The notes under the pieces were generated by a model that was given only the letters and a program-made list of their open reading frames with translations, made no database searches and was not told the origin of the DNA. Of a DNA stretch of 64,000 nucleotides, positions 1 through 8,389 are shown in pieces; position 1 is the stretch's first letter; every line of letters starts with the position of its first letter. Made by a program: the position numbers and the translations under genes. This DNA comes from Chloroflexota bacterium (GTDB lineage: Bacteria > Chloroflexota > Dehalococcoidia > Lucifugimonadales > Lucifugimonadaceae). The stretch lies in contig JAJCYY010000087.1 of assembly GCA_029262735.1 (NCBI GenBank), positions 1 through 64,000 of the forward strand. The letters run 5' to 3'.

Positions 1-290
1 GATGGCTGTTCCAGTCCAAGCAAGACCTTCAACGTAGTCGTCTTGCCACAACCGGACTCTCCGACGAGGCCGATCGTCTTACCGCGCTCAATGTCAAAGC
101 TGACATCGTCCACAGCTTTCAGCCAGTGTTTCTGGCCGAAGCCCAGAAGCGTGTTCCCAACCTGGAACCACTTCTTCAGGTGCCTCACCGAAATGATAGC
201 GTCGGAACTATCGAGAGTACCCGGCGCAGACTCAATTCCAAACTGGTTGACGCTGCCTGAGGTTCGCGCCGGTGCTTCAGCTGTAGTCAT
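1..290 (-). CDS. oligopeptide ABC transporter ATP-binding protein (OppF/DppF type), partial
   Basis: Reading from ATG at 290 toward base 1 gives 96 codons of an ABC ATPase that runs off the left edge. After a ~30-residue variable N-terminus it shows the typical start of an OppF/DppF subunit: a segment with KKWFQV, then KAVDDVSFDIERGKT, then a Walker A GESGCGKTT near residue 84. The gene lies 79 bp downstream of an OppD-like ATPase on the same strand, the usual D-then-F order, so the two should form the ATPase pair of one peptide or nickel importer. Membrane and binding subunits are not in the window. Only the N-terminal third is visible, so the signature motif and Walker B cannot be checked. 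Confidence 0.85.
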   Translation of the reverse strand, partial: MTTAEAPARTSGSVNQFGIESAPGTLDSSDAIISVRHLKKWFQVGNTLLGFGQKHWLKAVDDVSFDIERGKTIGLVGESGCGKTTTLKVLLGLEQP

Positions 291-369
291 CTGTTACTCC
301 GTCGATCTGACAATCTTGTTTGGGTGAGAACCTGACTGCTCCCTGCGCAACCAGTTTAAACGAGACTTA

Positions 370-1509
370 CTAGGAGCCGGCGCAACCGTCTCCCTTGTAC
401 TCATCGGCGTATGAAGTGAGGTGCGCGTACTTGTGGAACTCTGCGACTGAGCTGTGTGACAACTGGACCCAGTGTTCCGGTTCCACCTCAACAAGTTCCG
501 GTCTGATCTGCAGGTCCTTGTCTGTGTATGGAAGCGGGGTCCTGGGTGCGAATGCGTCACCCGGAGGCAGGTTGTAGAGAAGCGGTGGCTGGCCTTCGAT
601 CTGCGGCAGCCGCCCGGTCTTTTCCTCAAGCTTCGGAACTGAAGTTATCAGCGCCTTGGTGTACTCGTGAAGCGGATTGTTGAAGATGGTCCTCACATCC
701 GCCATCTCGACCACACGGCCTGCGTACATGACCGCCACTCTGTCGCACATCTTGGCGACGATGCCAAAGTCGTGCGTGATGAAGATGATGCCTACGCCCT
801 CTTCCTGCTGGATCTGCCTGAGCAGGCGAAGGTATGCGGCCTGAATCGTAACGTCGAGCGAGGTCGTTGGCTCGTCCGCAATGATGACCGAGGGCTTCGA
901 CGAGATCCCGATTGCACCGACGACACGCTGACGCATCCCGCCGGAGAGCTGGTGCGGATAGTCCTTTGCCCGCATCGCAGGCGCTGGAATCCGGACCTTC
1001 CTGAGTGAGTCGACAACTCTGTCCCAGAGGTCTCGGCCCTTCAGGCCCTGGTGGATATGGATCGCCTCTCCAACCTGGTTCCGGATGGTGAAAACAGGGT
1101 TCAGCGCGGACATCGGGTCCTGCAGGATCATTGAGATCTCGCCGCCACGGACCTTTGTCATCTCTTTTTCAGAAAGCTTGAGAAGATCACGTCCGTTAAG
1201 GATTACCTCACCGCCGACGATCTGGCCGGGAGGTGACGGAACGAGCCTCATCAGCGAAAGAGCTGTTACTGACTTGCCGGAGCCTGACTCTCCAACCACG
1301 CCGAGGGTTTCGCCGCGCCGGACGTTGTAACTAACTCCGTCAACTGCTTTGACAGTACCCCAACGAGTGGTGAAATGAGTTCGAAGATCACGAACATCCA
1401 GCACAATATCGCTCGATGCAGCGCTACCGCCAAACCCGTCACGGTCTAACTGCTGAGCCGCCGGGCTGTTCGATACAGCGGCGTCCATAGTGGATGTAGA
1501 TTCGTCCAT
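370..1509 (-). CDS. oligopeptide/dipeptide ABC transporter ATP-binding protein (OppD/DppD type)
   Basis: A 379-residue ABC ATPase powering peptide uptake at the cytoplasmic face of the membrane. Walker A GESGSGKS is at residues 73-80, the signature LSGGMRQR at 188-195, Walker B VIIADEP at 208-214 and the H-loop THD at 245-247. The C-terminal oligopeptide-type extension ends in PELVEVEPEHWV. In most OppD/DppD proteins this extension carries a set of cysteines (around CPFAPRC) linked with an iron-sulfur cluster; here the corresponding stretch reads GDAFAPRTPLP and has no cysteine. A ~35-residue Ser/Ala-rich N-terminus precedes the domain. It is followed by an OppF-type gene on the same strand. 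Substrate cannot be told from sequence. Confidence 0.92.
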   Translation of the reverse strand: MDESTSTMDAAVSNSPAAQQLDRDGFGGSAASSDIVLDVRDLRTHFTTRWGTVKAVDGVSYNVRRGETLGVVGESGSGKSVTALSLMRLVPSPPGQIVGGEVILNGRDLLKLSEKEMTKVRGGEISMILQDPMSALNPVFTIRNQVGEAIHIHQGLKGRDLWDRVVDSLRKVRIPAPAMRAKDYPHQLSGGMRQRVVGAIGISSKPSVIIADEPTTSLDVTIQAAYLRLLRQIQQEEGVGIIFITHDFGIVAKMCDRVAVMYAGRVVEMADVRTIFNNPLHEYTKALITSVPKLEEKTGRLPQIEGQPPLLYNLPPGDAFAPRTPLPYTDKDLQIRPELVEVEPEHWVQLSHSSVAEFHKYAHLTSYADEYKGDGCAGS

Positions 1510-1683
1510 ATCGGCTCCCTATCTTCTGGCGGGCCGTTTTCTGTGATCGCCCGGGACCGTTTTCAACCTGCCAGGGATGTTACTCGACATCATTCACCGA
1601 GTCTGGCTTTCCAGGCTCTTGAAGTGGGTGGCACGATACCACAGGCGGGCGTAGTTGTGCTAACACTTTAGCCCCGATTGAAC

Positions 1684-3063
1684 TCAGGAGATACCCAGAT
1701 CGGCCTCGAGTGCCGTCAGTGTGTCATCCAGCGCACTCACAATGAAGTCGACCTCATCCGGGGTTATCGACAGCGGTGGGCAAAGCGCAATCACATCACC
1801 GGCTCTGAAGCTCACGATCTTGCGCTCATCCAGAAGTTTCGGCAGCTTCTTGGCCAGCCCCGCATCGGTTGGGAACGGTGTCTTGCTCTCCCTGTCCTGC
1901 ACAAGCTCGACAGCGGCCAGGAGGCCAAGCCCGCCACGGACATCGCCAACGCTCTTGTGGTCATACAGTCGTTGCAATTGATCGAACAGGTAGTCACCCA
2001 TACGGCGGGAGTTGCCGACCAGGTTCTCTCTTTCGAAGATTTCAAGGTTCGCCAGTGCGGCTGCGGCGGCGACAGGGTGGCCGCCGAATGTGATCAGGTG
2101 CTTAAACGTCTCGTTCGGACCGCCCACGAAGGAATCTGCGATCTTCTTCGTGGCGATTGCTGCTCCAAGCGGCGCATAGCCGCTTGTCAGCGCCTTGGCA
2201 ACCGTTGTGATGTCTGGCTGGACGTCCCAGTTGGAAGGGGCAAAGTATTCGCCTGTGCGACCGAATCCAGTTATCACCTCATCGGCTATGAGCACAACAT
2301 CGTACTTGTCTGCTATCTCACGCAGCCGTTGCCAGTACTCCGCAGGTGGGATCTGGATTCCCGCTGCGGCAGAGACCGGTTCTGCGATCATGGCGGCGAC
2401 CGTGCTCGGATCATTGTGGATGATCGCGGTCTCAAATTCGTTCGCGCACTTGATAGCAACATCAACAGGGTCGCCTGCATATGGCAACCGGTACGAGTTC
2501 CAGTTTGCGACGTGGATGGCTCCGGGCATTTCGGGACCCATCGGGTCGGCAGCAGAGTTCCTGCCGAGGCTCACCGCCATCGCAGTTCCACCGTGATACG
2601 AGTTGCGGCGGGAAATCACCTTGAAGGCACCGGCGTTTCCGTTTAGTGCCCGGTGCTTCTTGGCCATCTTGACTGCGGTCTCAACTGCCTCTGAGCCGCC
2701 CGATACGAAGAAGACTCGAGCACCATGGTCCGGGTACAGCTCCGAGACCTTTGCGGACAGCTCGATCTGGGAGACAGTTGCAGAGCCGGCTGGTGGCGAC
2801 TCAATTGCCAGTAGTTGCTGGTACATGGCATCGGCGATCTCTCGCCGACCGTAGCCAGCAGACTTATACCAGAGACCGCCCATCGCATCGAGATAGCGGT
2901 TGCCTTCGATGTCCTCAACCCAAACACCCTCGCCTTTTTCGAATATCTTGAGCGAGCCGCGCCAGTCGTTTGTCTGCGCGGCGTGCATGAATAGATGCTC
3001 GCCTGCCATCTGCTGGAGTTCCTCTATTCGCTCTCCAGAAGCTGTCTGCATCGTCGACGTCAT
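1684..3063 (-). CDS. class III (fold type I) PLP-dependent aminotransferase
   Basis: A 459-residue omega-type aminotransferase, the family of beta-alanine/pyruvate, GABA and putrescine transaminases. Visible marks are the phosphate-binding loop SGGSEAVE (121-128), SYHGGT (155-160), LIADEVITGFGRTG (258-271, with Asp261 expected to bind the pyridine nitrogen) and the Schiff-base lysine in TTVAKALTSGY (Lys290). Length and motif order are normal for the family, so the enzyme should be active, moving an amino group from an amine or omega-amino acid to a keto acid. The gene is monocistronic, facing away from the sulfate operon. The exact substrate is not deducible. Confidence 0.9.
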   Translation of the reverse strand: MTSTMQTASGERIEELQQMAGEHLFMHAAQTNDWRGSLKIFEKGEGVWVEDIEGNRYLDAMGGLWYKSAGYGRREIADAMYQQLLAIESPPAGSATVSQIELSAKVSELYPDHGARVFFVSGGSEAVETAVKMAKKHRALNGNAGAFKVISRRNSYHGGTAMAVSLGRNSAADPMGPEMPGAIHVANWNSYRLPYAGDPVDVAIKCANEFETAIIHNDPSTVAAMIAEPVSAAAGIQIPPAEYWQRLREIADKYDVVLIADEVITGFGRTGEYFAPSNWDVQPDITTVAKALTSGYAPLGAAIATKKIADSFVGGPNETFKHLITFGGHPVAAAAALANLEIFERENLVGNSRRMGDYLFDQLQRLYDHKSVGDVRGGLGLLAAVELVQDRESKTPFPTDAGLAKKLPKLLDERKIVSFRAGDVIALCPPLSITPDEVDFIVSALDDTLTALEADLGIS

Positions 3064-3412
3064 GTGGTATCTCCGGTTTGCTACGGAACTGGTATCTGCT
3101 CACTGCGCTGTTCAGGGTTGCTGGTGTGAGTAATGTGACAGAAAATGAACTCGGACACGGTCTTTTATCTGGATGATGATTCCCTGTGCCATTCTAGTCC
3201 CGGTCCGGGGCGAGAGCCAGACACTAAAGGATACGATTGCAATCACATTCGGAGCAGGTAGGTAGCCGCTCAGTAGCGGGCGTCTCGACCTTCCTTGCTC
3301 GTCTAACTCGCAGATGGCACTCCCGAGTGCGGGATGACGGTTGGAGCCATTCCTAACGAGGAGTGAAAGCCATCCTGAGTTGAGTTCTACCTGCATTGGT
3401 CACACAGGTGCG
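3064..3412. other. intergenic region between divergent aminotransferase and sulfate genes
   Basis: About 350 bases with no convincing gene. It holds the upstream region of the aminotransferase, a small hairpin (CCGCT CAGT AGCGG, 3266-3279) and a segment around 3322-3345 (CCGAGTGCGGGATGACGG) resembling the dispersed intergenic repeats at ~20.3 and ~29.3 kb. The promoter of the sulfate operon begins at its right end. Confidence 0.4.
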
Positions 3413-3413
3413 G

Positions 3414-3422
3414 TGCTATACT
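3414..3422 (+). promoter_or_regulatory. extended -10 promoter of the sulfate assimilation operon
   Basis: TGC followed by TATACT (3417-3422) is a good extended -10 box. The -35 position (3394-3399, CATTGG) is weak, as is common for extended -10 promoters. The expected transcription start at 3429-3430 falls on or one base before the A of the ATG at 3430, so the first ORF would be translated from a leaderless or nearly leaderless mRNA. Confidence 0.55.
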
Positions 3423-3429
3423 CGCCACA

Positions 3430-3504
3430 ATGAACTTTGTTGCTATTTGCCCCAACTGCGCTTGTACTTGCCACTCCGTGAACTCGGAGGGGACCTCAAG
3501 ATAG
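3430..3504 (+). CDS. Cys-rich leader peptide (24 residues), putative cysteine attenuator
   Basis: ATG at 3430 opens a 24-codon ORF ending in TAG at 3502-3504. Its core reads ICPNCACTCH, with Cys at codons 7, 10, 12 and 14: four Cys codons within eight. It sits directly downstream of an extended -10 box, 200 bp before cysH, and is followed by an intrinsic terminator (3535-3566). Clusters of codons for the pathway end product in a short ORF before a terminator are the hallmark of translation-coupled attenuation; Cys-rich short ORFs of this kind, often leaderless, are known upstream of sulfur genes in mycobacteria. No ribosome site precedes the ATG, in line with leaderless translation. Function is inferred; expression is not shown. 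Confidence 0.6.
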   Translation: MNFVAICPNCACTCHSVNSEGTSR

Positions 3505-3538
3505 CGCGCTAGAATATCAATGCGACTCCGATTCCCCT
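3474..3538 (+). promoter_or_regulatory. candidate alternative (antiterminator) pairings of the attenuator
   Basis: CTCCG (3474-3478) can pair with CGGAG (3485-3489) just behind the Cys codons. The overlapping TCGGAG (3484-3489) can instead pair with CTCCGA (3526-3531), and AGGGGA (3488-3493) can pair with TCCCCT (3533-3538). The last pairing would consume the 5' arm of the terminator at 3535. A ribosome stalled at the Cys codons would leave 3484-3493 free; one that reaches the stop at 3502 would cover it and let the terminator fold. These are pairings read by eye, with no energy calculation. Confidence 0.4.
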
Positions 3539-3566
3539 GCGAGATTCATCTCAGCAGGGTTTTTTT
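3535..3566 (+). terminator. intrinsic terminator in the cysH leader
   Basis: CCCTGCGAGA (3535-3544), loop TTCA, then TCTC-A-GCAGGG (3549-3559) form a ten-pair stem with one bulged A, followed directly by seven T (3560-3566). It lies between the Cys-rich leader ORF and cysH, where a terminator makes sense only if it is conditional. No other gene ends nearby on the plus strand. Confidence 0.8.
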
Positions 3567-3631
3567 GTGCACAGTCGAACGGCGGCTCCCAGGTGATTCC
3601 TGGCGACGCAACTTGGGAGACCTGATCTCAC

Positions 3632-4381
3632 GTGGATATGACGAAAACAGAGACCGGAATACCGCCTGGAGAGCTTGCAGACCAGAACAGCAGGTTCGAG
3701 TCGGGTGGGCCGGAAGATGTGCTGCGCTGGGCCGATGAGACGTTTGGGCAACGAGCCGTTCAGGTTTCGAGCTTCGGGCTGGAGGATGTGGCGCTCTTCG
3801 ACATGTACTGGCGGATCAACGAGGACGCCAGGGTGATGACGCTGGACACGCTGCGTCTGCCAACAGAGACCTACACGCTGTTTGATCAGTTCCAGCTGCG
3901 GTATCGCGTTGAGATTGAGGCACAGTACCCGGACCTGGAGGCTGTAAGGGCGATGATCAGGGAGAAAGGGTTCAATCTTTTCTACAAGGGCGTGCAGAAC
4001 CGCAAACGGTGCTGCGGCATTCGCAAGGTTGATCCGCTCAATAAGGCTCTGGCAGGTGTTGACGCATGGATAACCGGCCTTCGCAGGGACCAGGGAATGG
4101 ACCGCGGGAGCATCGACATCGTGGAATGGGACGCGCAGCACGGAAACTACAAAATCAACCCGCTCGCAAACTGGACGTTTGACCAGGTCCGAGAATATGT
4201 CGATGCGAACGATGTCCCTTACAACGAGTTGCACGACCGCGGCTACCCGAGCCTGGGATGTGCGCCGTGCACGCGTGCCGTTGAGCCCGGCGAAGATATT
4301 CGCGCAGGTCGCTGGTGGTGGGAGGGCGACCCGGATGCCAAGGAGTGCGGGTTGCACATAGTTGAGGCTGCTAGCCGATGA
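3632..4381 (+). CDS. cysH: phosphoadenylyl-/adenylyl-sulfate reductase, iron-sulfur type
   Basis: A 249-residue reductase that makes sulfite from APS (or PAPS) in assimilatory sulfate reduction. The paired cysteines KRCCGIRK (127-128) and GCAPC (210, 213) are the four ligands of the 4Fe-4S cluster that marks APS-type CysH enzymes, and ECGLH near the C-terminus (Cys239) is the catalytic cysteine motif. SSFGLEDVAL and TLDTLRLPTETY match the nucleotide-binding part. GTG at 3632 is preferred over ATG at 3638 because GGGAGA at 3615-3620 is better spaced. It is the first structural gene of the operon, behind the putative attenuator, and its 3' end overlaps or abuts cysD. Confidence 0.93.
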   Translation: MDMTKTETGIPPGELADQNSRFESGGPEDVLRWADETFGQRAVQVSSFGLEDVALFDMYWRINEDARVMTLDTLRLPTETYTLFDQFQLRYRVEIEAQYPDLEAVRAMIREKGFNLFYKGVQNRKRCCGIRKVDPLNKALAGVDAWITGLRRDQGMDRGSIDIVEWDAQHGNYKINPLANWTFDQVREYVDANDVPYNELHDRGYPSLGCAPCTRAVEPGEDIRAGRWWWEGDPDAKECGLHIVEAASR

Positions 4382-4418
4382 TCAATCACTTATTTTGCGA
4401 CCTGTCTGGCAGGTCGAT

Positions 4419-5390
4419 ATGAGAGCCGAACCAATGGCATCGCCCTTTTTAGTCTCCGGCGAATCCGGCGATCTCGGCGAAAAAGGCGACACCGGCACAC
4501 TGGAGCTTCACGCATTAGAGTCGGAGTCGATCCACATCATCCGTGAGGTGACGGCTGAGTTCGACCGTCCGGGACTGCTGTTTTCGGGCGGCAAGGACTC
4601 CATCGTCATGCTGCACCTGGCGTTGAAAGCTGTCAGGCCGGCAAAGCTCCCATTTCCGATCGTGCACATCGATACCGGCCAGAACTTTCCCGAGGCGATC
4701 GAATACAGGGACCGGGTCGTTGAGCAGCTGGGTATTGAGCTGATCGTTGGCTCGGTGCAGGAGGCGCTTGATTCGGGGCGGATCCCTCCAAGCACCGATC
4801 CCGGTGGGTCACGCAACAGGCTGCAGACACCTGTCCTGCTGGATGTGATTCGAGAGAACAAGTTCGGGGCCGTTTTCGGTGGAGCGCGCAGGGACGAGGA
4901 ACGCGCCCGTGCGAAGGAGCGCGTCTATTCGTTTCGTGACGAGTTCGGACAGTGGGACCCGAAGAACCAGCGGCCCGAGGTGTGGAACCTCTACAACGCC
5001 TTCATAAACGCCGGGCAGCACATTCGCGTCTTCCCTCTCTCTAACTGGACTGAGCTAGATATCTGGCGCTATATCGTGGCAGAGAACATCGAAATTCCTT
5101 CCATCTATCTTGCACACGAGCGAGAGGTCTTCCAGCGCGACGGCATGCACATGGCGGTCTCGCCCTTCTTGCAACCGGAGCCGCATGAGAAGGTTGAGGT
5201 CAGGTCGGTGCGTTTCAGGACTATCGGGGACATGACCAGCACTGCGGCCGTCCCGTCCACGGCCAGCACGATCGAGGATGTGATTGCCGAGATAGCGTCG
5301 ACCCGTACTTCGGAGCGAGGGCAGTCACGCGCGGACGACCGGGCCTCTGAGGCTGCGATGGAAGACCGCAAGCGAGAGGGCTATTTCTGA
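4419..5390 (+). CDS. cysD: sulfate adenylyltransferase subunit 2
   Basis: The catalytic, PP-loop subunit of ATP sulfurylase, which joins sulfate to ATP to give APS. The pyrophosphatase loop SGGKDS lies at residues 56-61 when starting at ATG 4419; VHIDTGQNFPE, GGARRDEERARAKER and FPLSNWTELDIW follow as in the family. An in-frame TTG at 4362 would add 19 residues and overlap cysH by 20 bases. ATG 4434 is also possible. The stop overlaps the start of cysN by one base (TGATG), so the two subunits are translationally coupled. Confidence 0.93.
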   Translation: MRAEPMASPFLVSGESGDLGEKGDTGTLELHALESESIHIIREVTAEFDRPGLLFSGGKDSIVMLHLALKAVRPAKLPFPIVHIDTGQNFPEAIEYRDRVVEQLGIELIVGSVQEALDSGRIPPSTDPGGSRNRLQTPVLLDVIRENKFGAVFGGARRDEERARAKERVYSFRDEFGQWDPKNQRPEVWNLYNAFINAGQHIRVFPLSNWTELDIWRYIVAENIEIPSIYLAHEREVFQRDGMHMAVSPFLQPEPHEKVEVRSVRFRTIGDMTSTAAVPSTASTIEDVIAEIASTRTSERGQSRADDRASEAAMEDRKREGYF

Positions 5391-6667
5391 TGGAGCTGCT
5401 GAGGATCACCACGGCAGGCTCAGTTGATGACGGCAAGAGCACCCTGATCGGTCGCTTGCTGTATGACTCGAAGGCCGTTCTGGACGACGTGTTGAGCGCT
5501 GCCGAGTCTGTCAGCAGCCGCCAGAGCAACGAATATCTGAATCTTGCGCTGCTGACGGACGGTCTGCGGGCAGAGCGAGAACAGGGCATCACTATTGATG
5601 TTGCATATCGCTATTTCAACACTCCGCGGCGCAATTTCATTCTCGCCGACACGCCGGGTCATGTTCAGTACACGCGGAACATGGTCACGGGCGCATCGAC
5701 CGCTGACGTAGCGCTCGTGATCATCGACGCCCGGCACGGTGTCGTTGAACAGTCCCGCCGACACGCTGTAATCGCCGCCCTTCTCGGAATCCGCCACGTC
5801 GTGGTCTGCATCAACAAGATGGACCTCGTTGGCTACAACGAAGAGATATTCAGGCACATCAGAGACGAGTTCGAGGGGTTTCTGAACGACCTGAACGTGG
5901 AGTGCATCCACTACGTACCGGTCTCCGCGCTGCACGGTGACAATGTTGTCGAGACCTCGCCCAAGATGCCCTGGTATTGCGAAGGACCGCTCCTGAAGCA
6001 TCTCGAGGAGCTTGAGATCACTCACACGCCGCTCGATGACGCTCTGCGGCTGCCTGTCCAGTACGTCATCCGGCCGATGTCCGACGAATATCACGATTAC
6101 CGCGGCTATGCCGGTTCGATACGCAGTGGCACGGTGAAGGTTGGCCAGCAGATCGGCATTCTTCCATCAGGGAAAACGTCACGGATCACGGCGATCGAGG
6201 CGCCTGAAGGGCAGGTGCAGCAGGCTGAGTGGCCGACAGCTGTGACGGTCCAGATCGAGGACGATTTTGATATCTCACGTGGCGACCTGTTCTGTGCCGC
6301 AGACGGTGTGCCGCGTGTGACACAGGAGTTCGAGGCGACCGTTTGCTGGATGAGCGAAAACAAGAAGCTCCAGCAAGGTGCGATGCTGCGCATCAAGCAC
6401 ACTACGCGTGTTGCCAGAGCGATGATCACCAAGCTCAACGGTCGCATCAATGTGGCGAATCTTTCCGCAGAGCCGGACTGCGACGCCCTGGCGCTAAATG
6501 AAATCGGCCGAGTCTTGATCAGGACGAGTGCGCCAATCGTCTATGACGACTACACAGTGAACCGCGTGACCGGTAGTTTCATACTCGTCGATGAGGCCAC
6601 CAATGAGACCGTTGCCGCGGGCATGATCGGCAAGCCAGGATTCGGCGACTTCGAATTGGAGAGCTAA
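5390..6667 (+). CDS. cysN: sulfate adenylyltransferase subunit 1 (GTPase)
   Basis: A 425-residue EF-Tu-like GTPase that drives ATP sulfurylase with CysD. The P-loop GSVDDGKST is at 10-18, DTPGH at 87-91 and NKMD at 142-145, followed by EF-Tu domains 2 and 3. The length matches stand-alone CysN; there is no fused CysC kinase, consistent with the APS-reductase type CysH upstream, which needs no PAPS. ATG overlaps the cysD stop by one base. It is the last gene of the operon; the next gene converges 10 bases away. Confidence 0.94.
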   Translation: MELLRITTAGSVDDGKSTLIGRLLYDSKAVLDDVLSAAESVSSRQSNEYLNLALLTDGLRAEREQGITIDVAYRYFNTPRRNFILADTPGHVQYTRNMVTGASTADVALVIIDARHGVVEQSRRHAVIAALLGIRHVVVCINKMDLVGYNEEIFRHIRDEFEGFLNDLNVECIHYVPVSALHGDNVVETSPKMPWYCEGPLLKHLEELEITHTPLDDALRLPVQYVIRPMSDEYHDYRGYAGSIRSGTVKVGQQIGILPSGKTSRITAIEAPEGQVQQAEWPTAVTVQIEDDFDISRGDLFCAADGVPRVTQEFEATVCWMSENKKLQQGAMLRIKHTTRVARAMITKLNGRINVANLSAEPDCDALALNEIGRVLIRTSAPIVYDDYTVNRVTGSFILVDEATNETVAAGMIGKPGFGDFELES

Positions 6668-6676
6668 CCGGCGCGA

Positions 6677-7357
6677 CTACGGCGTCGCGGTCGGCGAACC
6701 GTCACCCTGGCCGCTCAGGGCGGTTGCGGTGGCAGCGACCGCCGTGGCTGCTTCAGTCTGTGCCGATTCGATGGTGGCCTGCGCTTCAGCGAACGTGACC
6801 CTTGCAATTAGCTTGACATGGAATATCAACGTTGCATTCGGTGGGATGGCCGGCAGGAATCCGGTTGCCCGGTAAGCGAGATCAGGCCCGATCTCCAGGA
6901 TCCGCGTTCCGCCCTCCTGCATTGTCGAAAAGCCTTGCTGCCAACCCGGGATCACGCCGATCAACGGTAAGGTCACCGGTCCCCCGGAGATGTACGAGGT
7001 ATCGAACATGCAGCCGTCTTCCAGCCAGCCGGTGTATTCAACAGAGACGGCGTCCTGAATGGTCGGCGATTCGCCGGTCCCCTGCTCAATGTCGTAGACC
7101 CTGAGGCTGGGTTCCTGGACCTGCAACTGTGTCAGATCGAGCCCATCGAACTGCGGCCCATCGGCCGGTTGTAGGTGATCTATGCACTGGTCCTGCGAAA
7201 CAGTGGGCTGGATCAGCGGCAAATCCTGGTCGTTCTCGGATGGATTCGAGCCGCCGCCACGGCAGGCGACAACGGCTATCGTGATGGCAGCGAGTGTCAG
7301 TAGCAGGACCCGCTGGTCACGAAGCGCACGAGGCAAGGTATTCAGGACGTGTTGCAT
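6677..7357 (-). CDS. FKBP-type peptidyl-prolyl isomerase lipoprotein
   Basis: A 226-residue exported protein. The N-terminus has a basic region, a hydrophobic stretch (17-31) and a lipobox ending in VVAC (Cys32), so it should be anchored to the outer face of the membrane. Residues ~85-190 match an FKBP domain: the segments VSVEYTGWLEDG, FDTSY, VIPGWQQGF, GGTRILEIGPDLAY and LIFHVKL are typical. The C-terminal ~40 residues are an Ala/Thr-rich low-complexity tail. It should help fold exported proteins. It is convergent with cysN and probably transcribed alone. Confidence 0.85.
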   Translation of the reverse strand: MQHVLNTLPRALRDQRVLLLTLAAITIAVVACRGGGSNPSENDQDLPLIQPTVSQDQCIDHLQPADGPQFDGLDLTQLQVQEPSLRVYDIEQGTGESPTIQDAVSVEYTGWLEDGCMFDTSYISGGPVTLPLIGVIPGWQQGFSTMQEGGTRILEIGPDLAYRATGFLPAIPPNATLIFHVKLIARVTFAEAQATIESAQTEAATAVAATATALSGQGDGSPTATP

Positions 7358-7426
7358 TATTGTTCGAGTTGTTTTTGCCGATAGCGGCTTGACGATAGAG
7401 ACTAATTAAAAGCACCGGCGAACGGC

Positions 7427-8179
7427 TTAGCCGACCGCACCGGCGTTCTGCAAAAACTCGGCTGCTCCTGTCGCCAGCCAGGGAGCGCCTGTGGTCATAA
7501 ACAGCTTCACGCCCATCTCCGCGTAATGTGCCACGTTTTCGTTCGTTGCAAGCGTCCCTGCGGTTCTGCCAGAGCTAACAATCTTCTCCAGCGATTCGTC
7601 TATCTTCGCCTGCACGTTCGGGTTACCGATATCGCCGATGTGGCCCATGGAGGCCGCAAAGTCAGATGGCGCAACGAAAAACGAGTCAATATGATCAACG
7701 GTCAGTATCTCGTCGAGGTTTTCGTAGGCAACGATATCTTCTATTAGTACGACAAGAGCAGTCTCGTTGTTTGCAACCTTCAGGTAATCGTCCACCCCGT
7801 AGCCCTGCCGACTGGTGAACATACCACGCTGCCCGATGGGTGCGAACTTCCCGCCTTGAACTACATTTTCCGCCTCTGCCTTGTTGTTTACGTGTGGAAC
7901 GACAATGGCTTGCGCGCCGCGGTCAAGTGTCCGGTAGATCATGCCCTGGTCGTTCTTGTTGATCCTCGCTACTGAAGTCATGCCCCAGACGTCACAGGCT
8001 CGTGTCAGGTTGCCCAGCTCGGCCGGATCAGATGCTCCGTGCTCACCTTCGAGCCAGACGCCGTCGAACCCGATCGGTCCCACCGCGTCGATGTCGTCAG
8101 GGTGAGTAATGCCGCTGATGATGACGGCTATCTCGCCATTTGCGAGCTTTTTCTTGATTCTGTTGGAGCGGAGTTGCAT
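7427..8179 (-). CDS. HpcH/HpaI aldolase family protein
   Basis: A ~250-residue class II aldolase of the pyruvate-dependent HpcH/HpaI/citrate lyase type, which splits or forms 4-hydroxy-2-oxo acids with a divalent metal. Features are GFDGVWLEGEHG, a conserved arginine in SVARINKND, the metal-binding Glu in VLIED and Asp in VAPSDF, and a Gly-rich C-terminal phosphate/carboxylate-binding turn. ATG 8179 is preferred; the frame stays open to 8242 but those 21 residues do not look conserved. It is a single gene upstream of, and on the same strand as, the FKBP gene (70-bp gap). The substrate is unknown. Confidence 0.85.
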   Translation of the reverse strand: MQLRSNRIKKKLANGEIAVIISGITHPDDIDAVGPIGFDGVWLEGEHGASDPAELGNLTRACDVWGMTSVARINKNDQGMIYRTLDRGAQAIVVPHVNNKAEAENVVQGGKFAPIGQRGMFTSRQGYGVDDYLKVANNETALVVLIEDIVAYENLDEILTVDHIDSFFVAPSDFAASMGHIGDIGNPNVQAKIDESLEKIVSSGRTAGTLATNENVAHYAEMGVKLFMTTGAPWLATGAAEFLQNAGAVG

Positions 8180-8389
8180 TGTGCTTAACCTGTCCGTGTT
8201 TGGTGTGCAGAGAGCGGGAGTCAGTCGGCTCCCTGGTTCCACTCGGCATCTTACCGGCGCATCCAGATGAGAAATTGAGAGCGCAGGGCGATTTTAACGG
8301 CATTTCTTCCGCGGCGCGGACAGGGTTCGCCCGGCGTGAGCGCAAAATGCGAATACAGGCGAGGATCCCGGGACGAGAAACGTGCCGTC

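Noticed and set aside
3551-4357. Long minus-strand ORF (268 codons) opposite cysH
   Set aside because: It is the antisense of a well supported cysH, with no domain, no ribosome site and residue use typical of a GC-rich shadow frame. The same holds for long antisense frames at 5420-6094, 18377-19138, 20626-21537 and 26536-27318.
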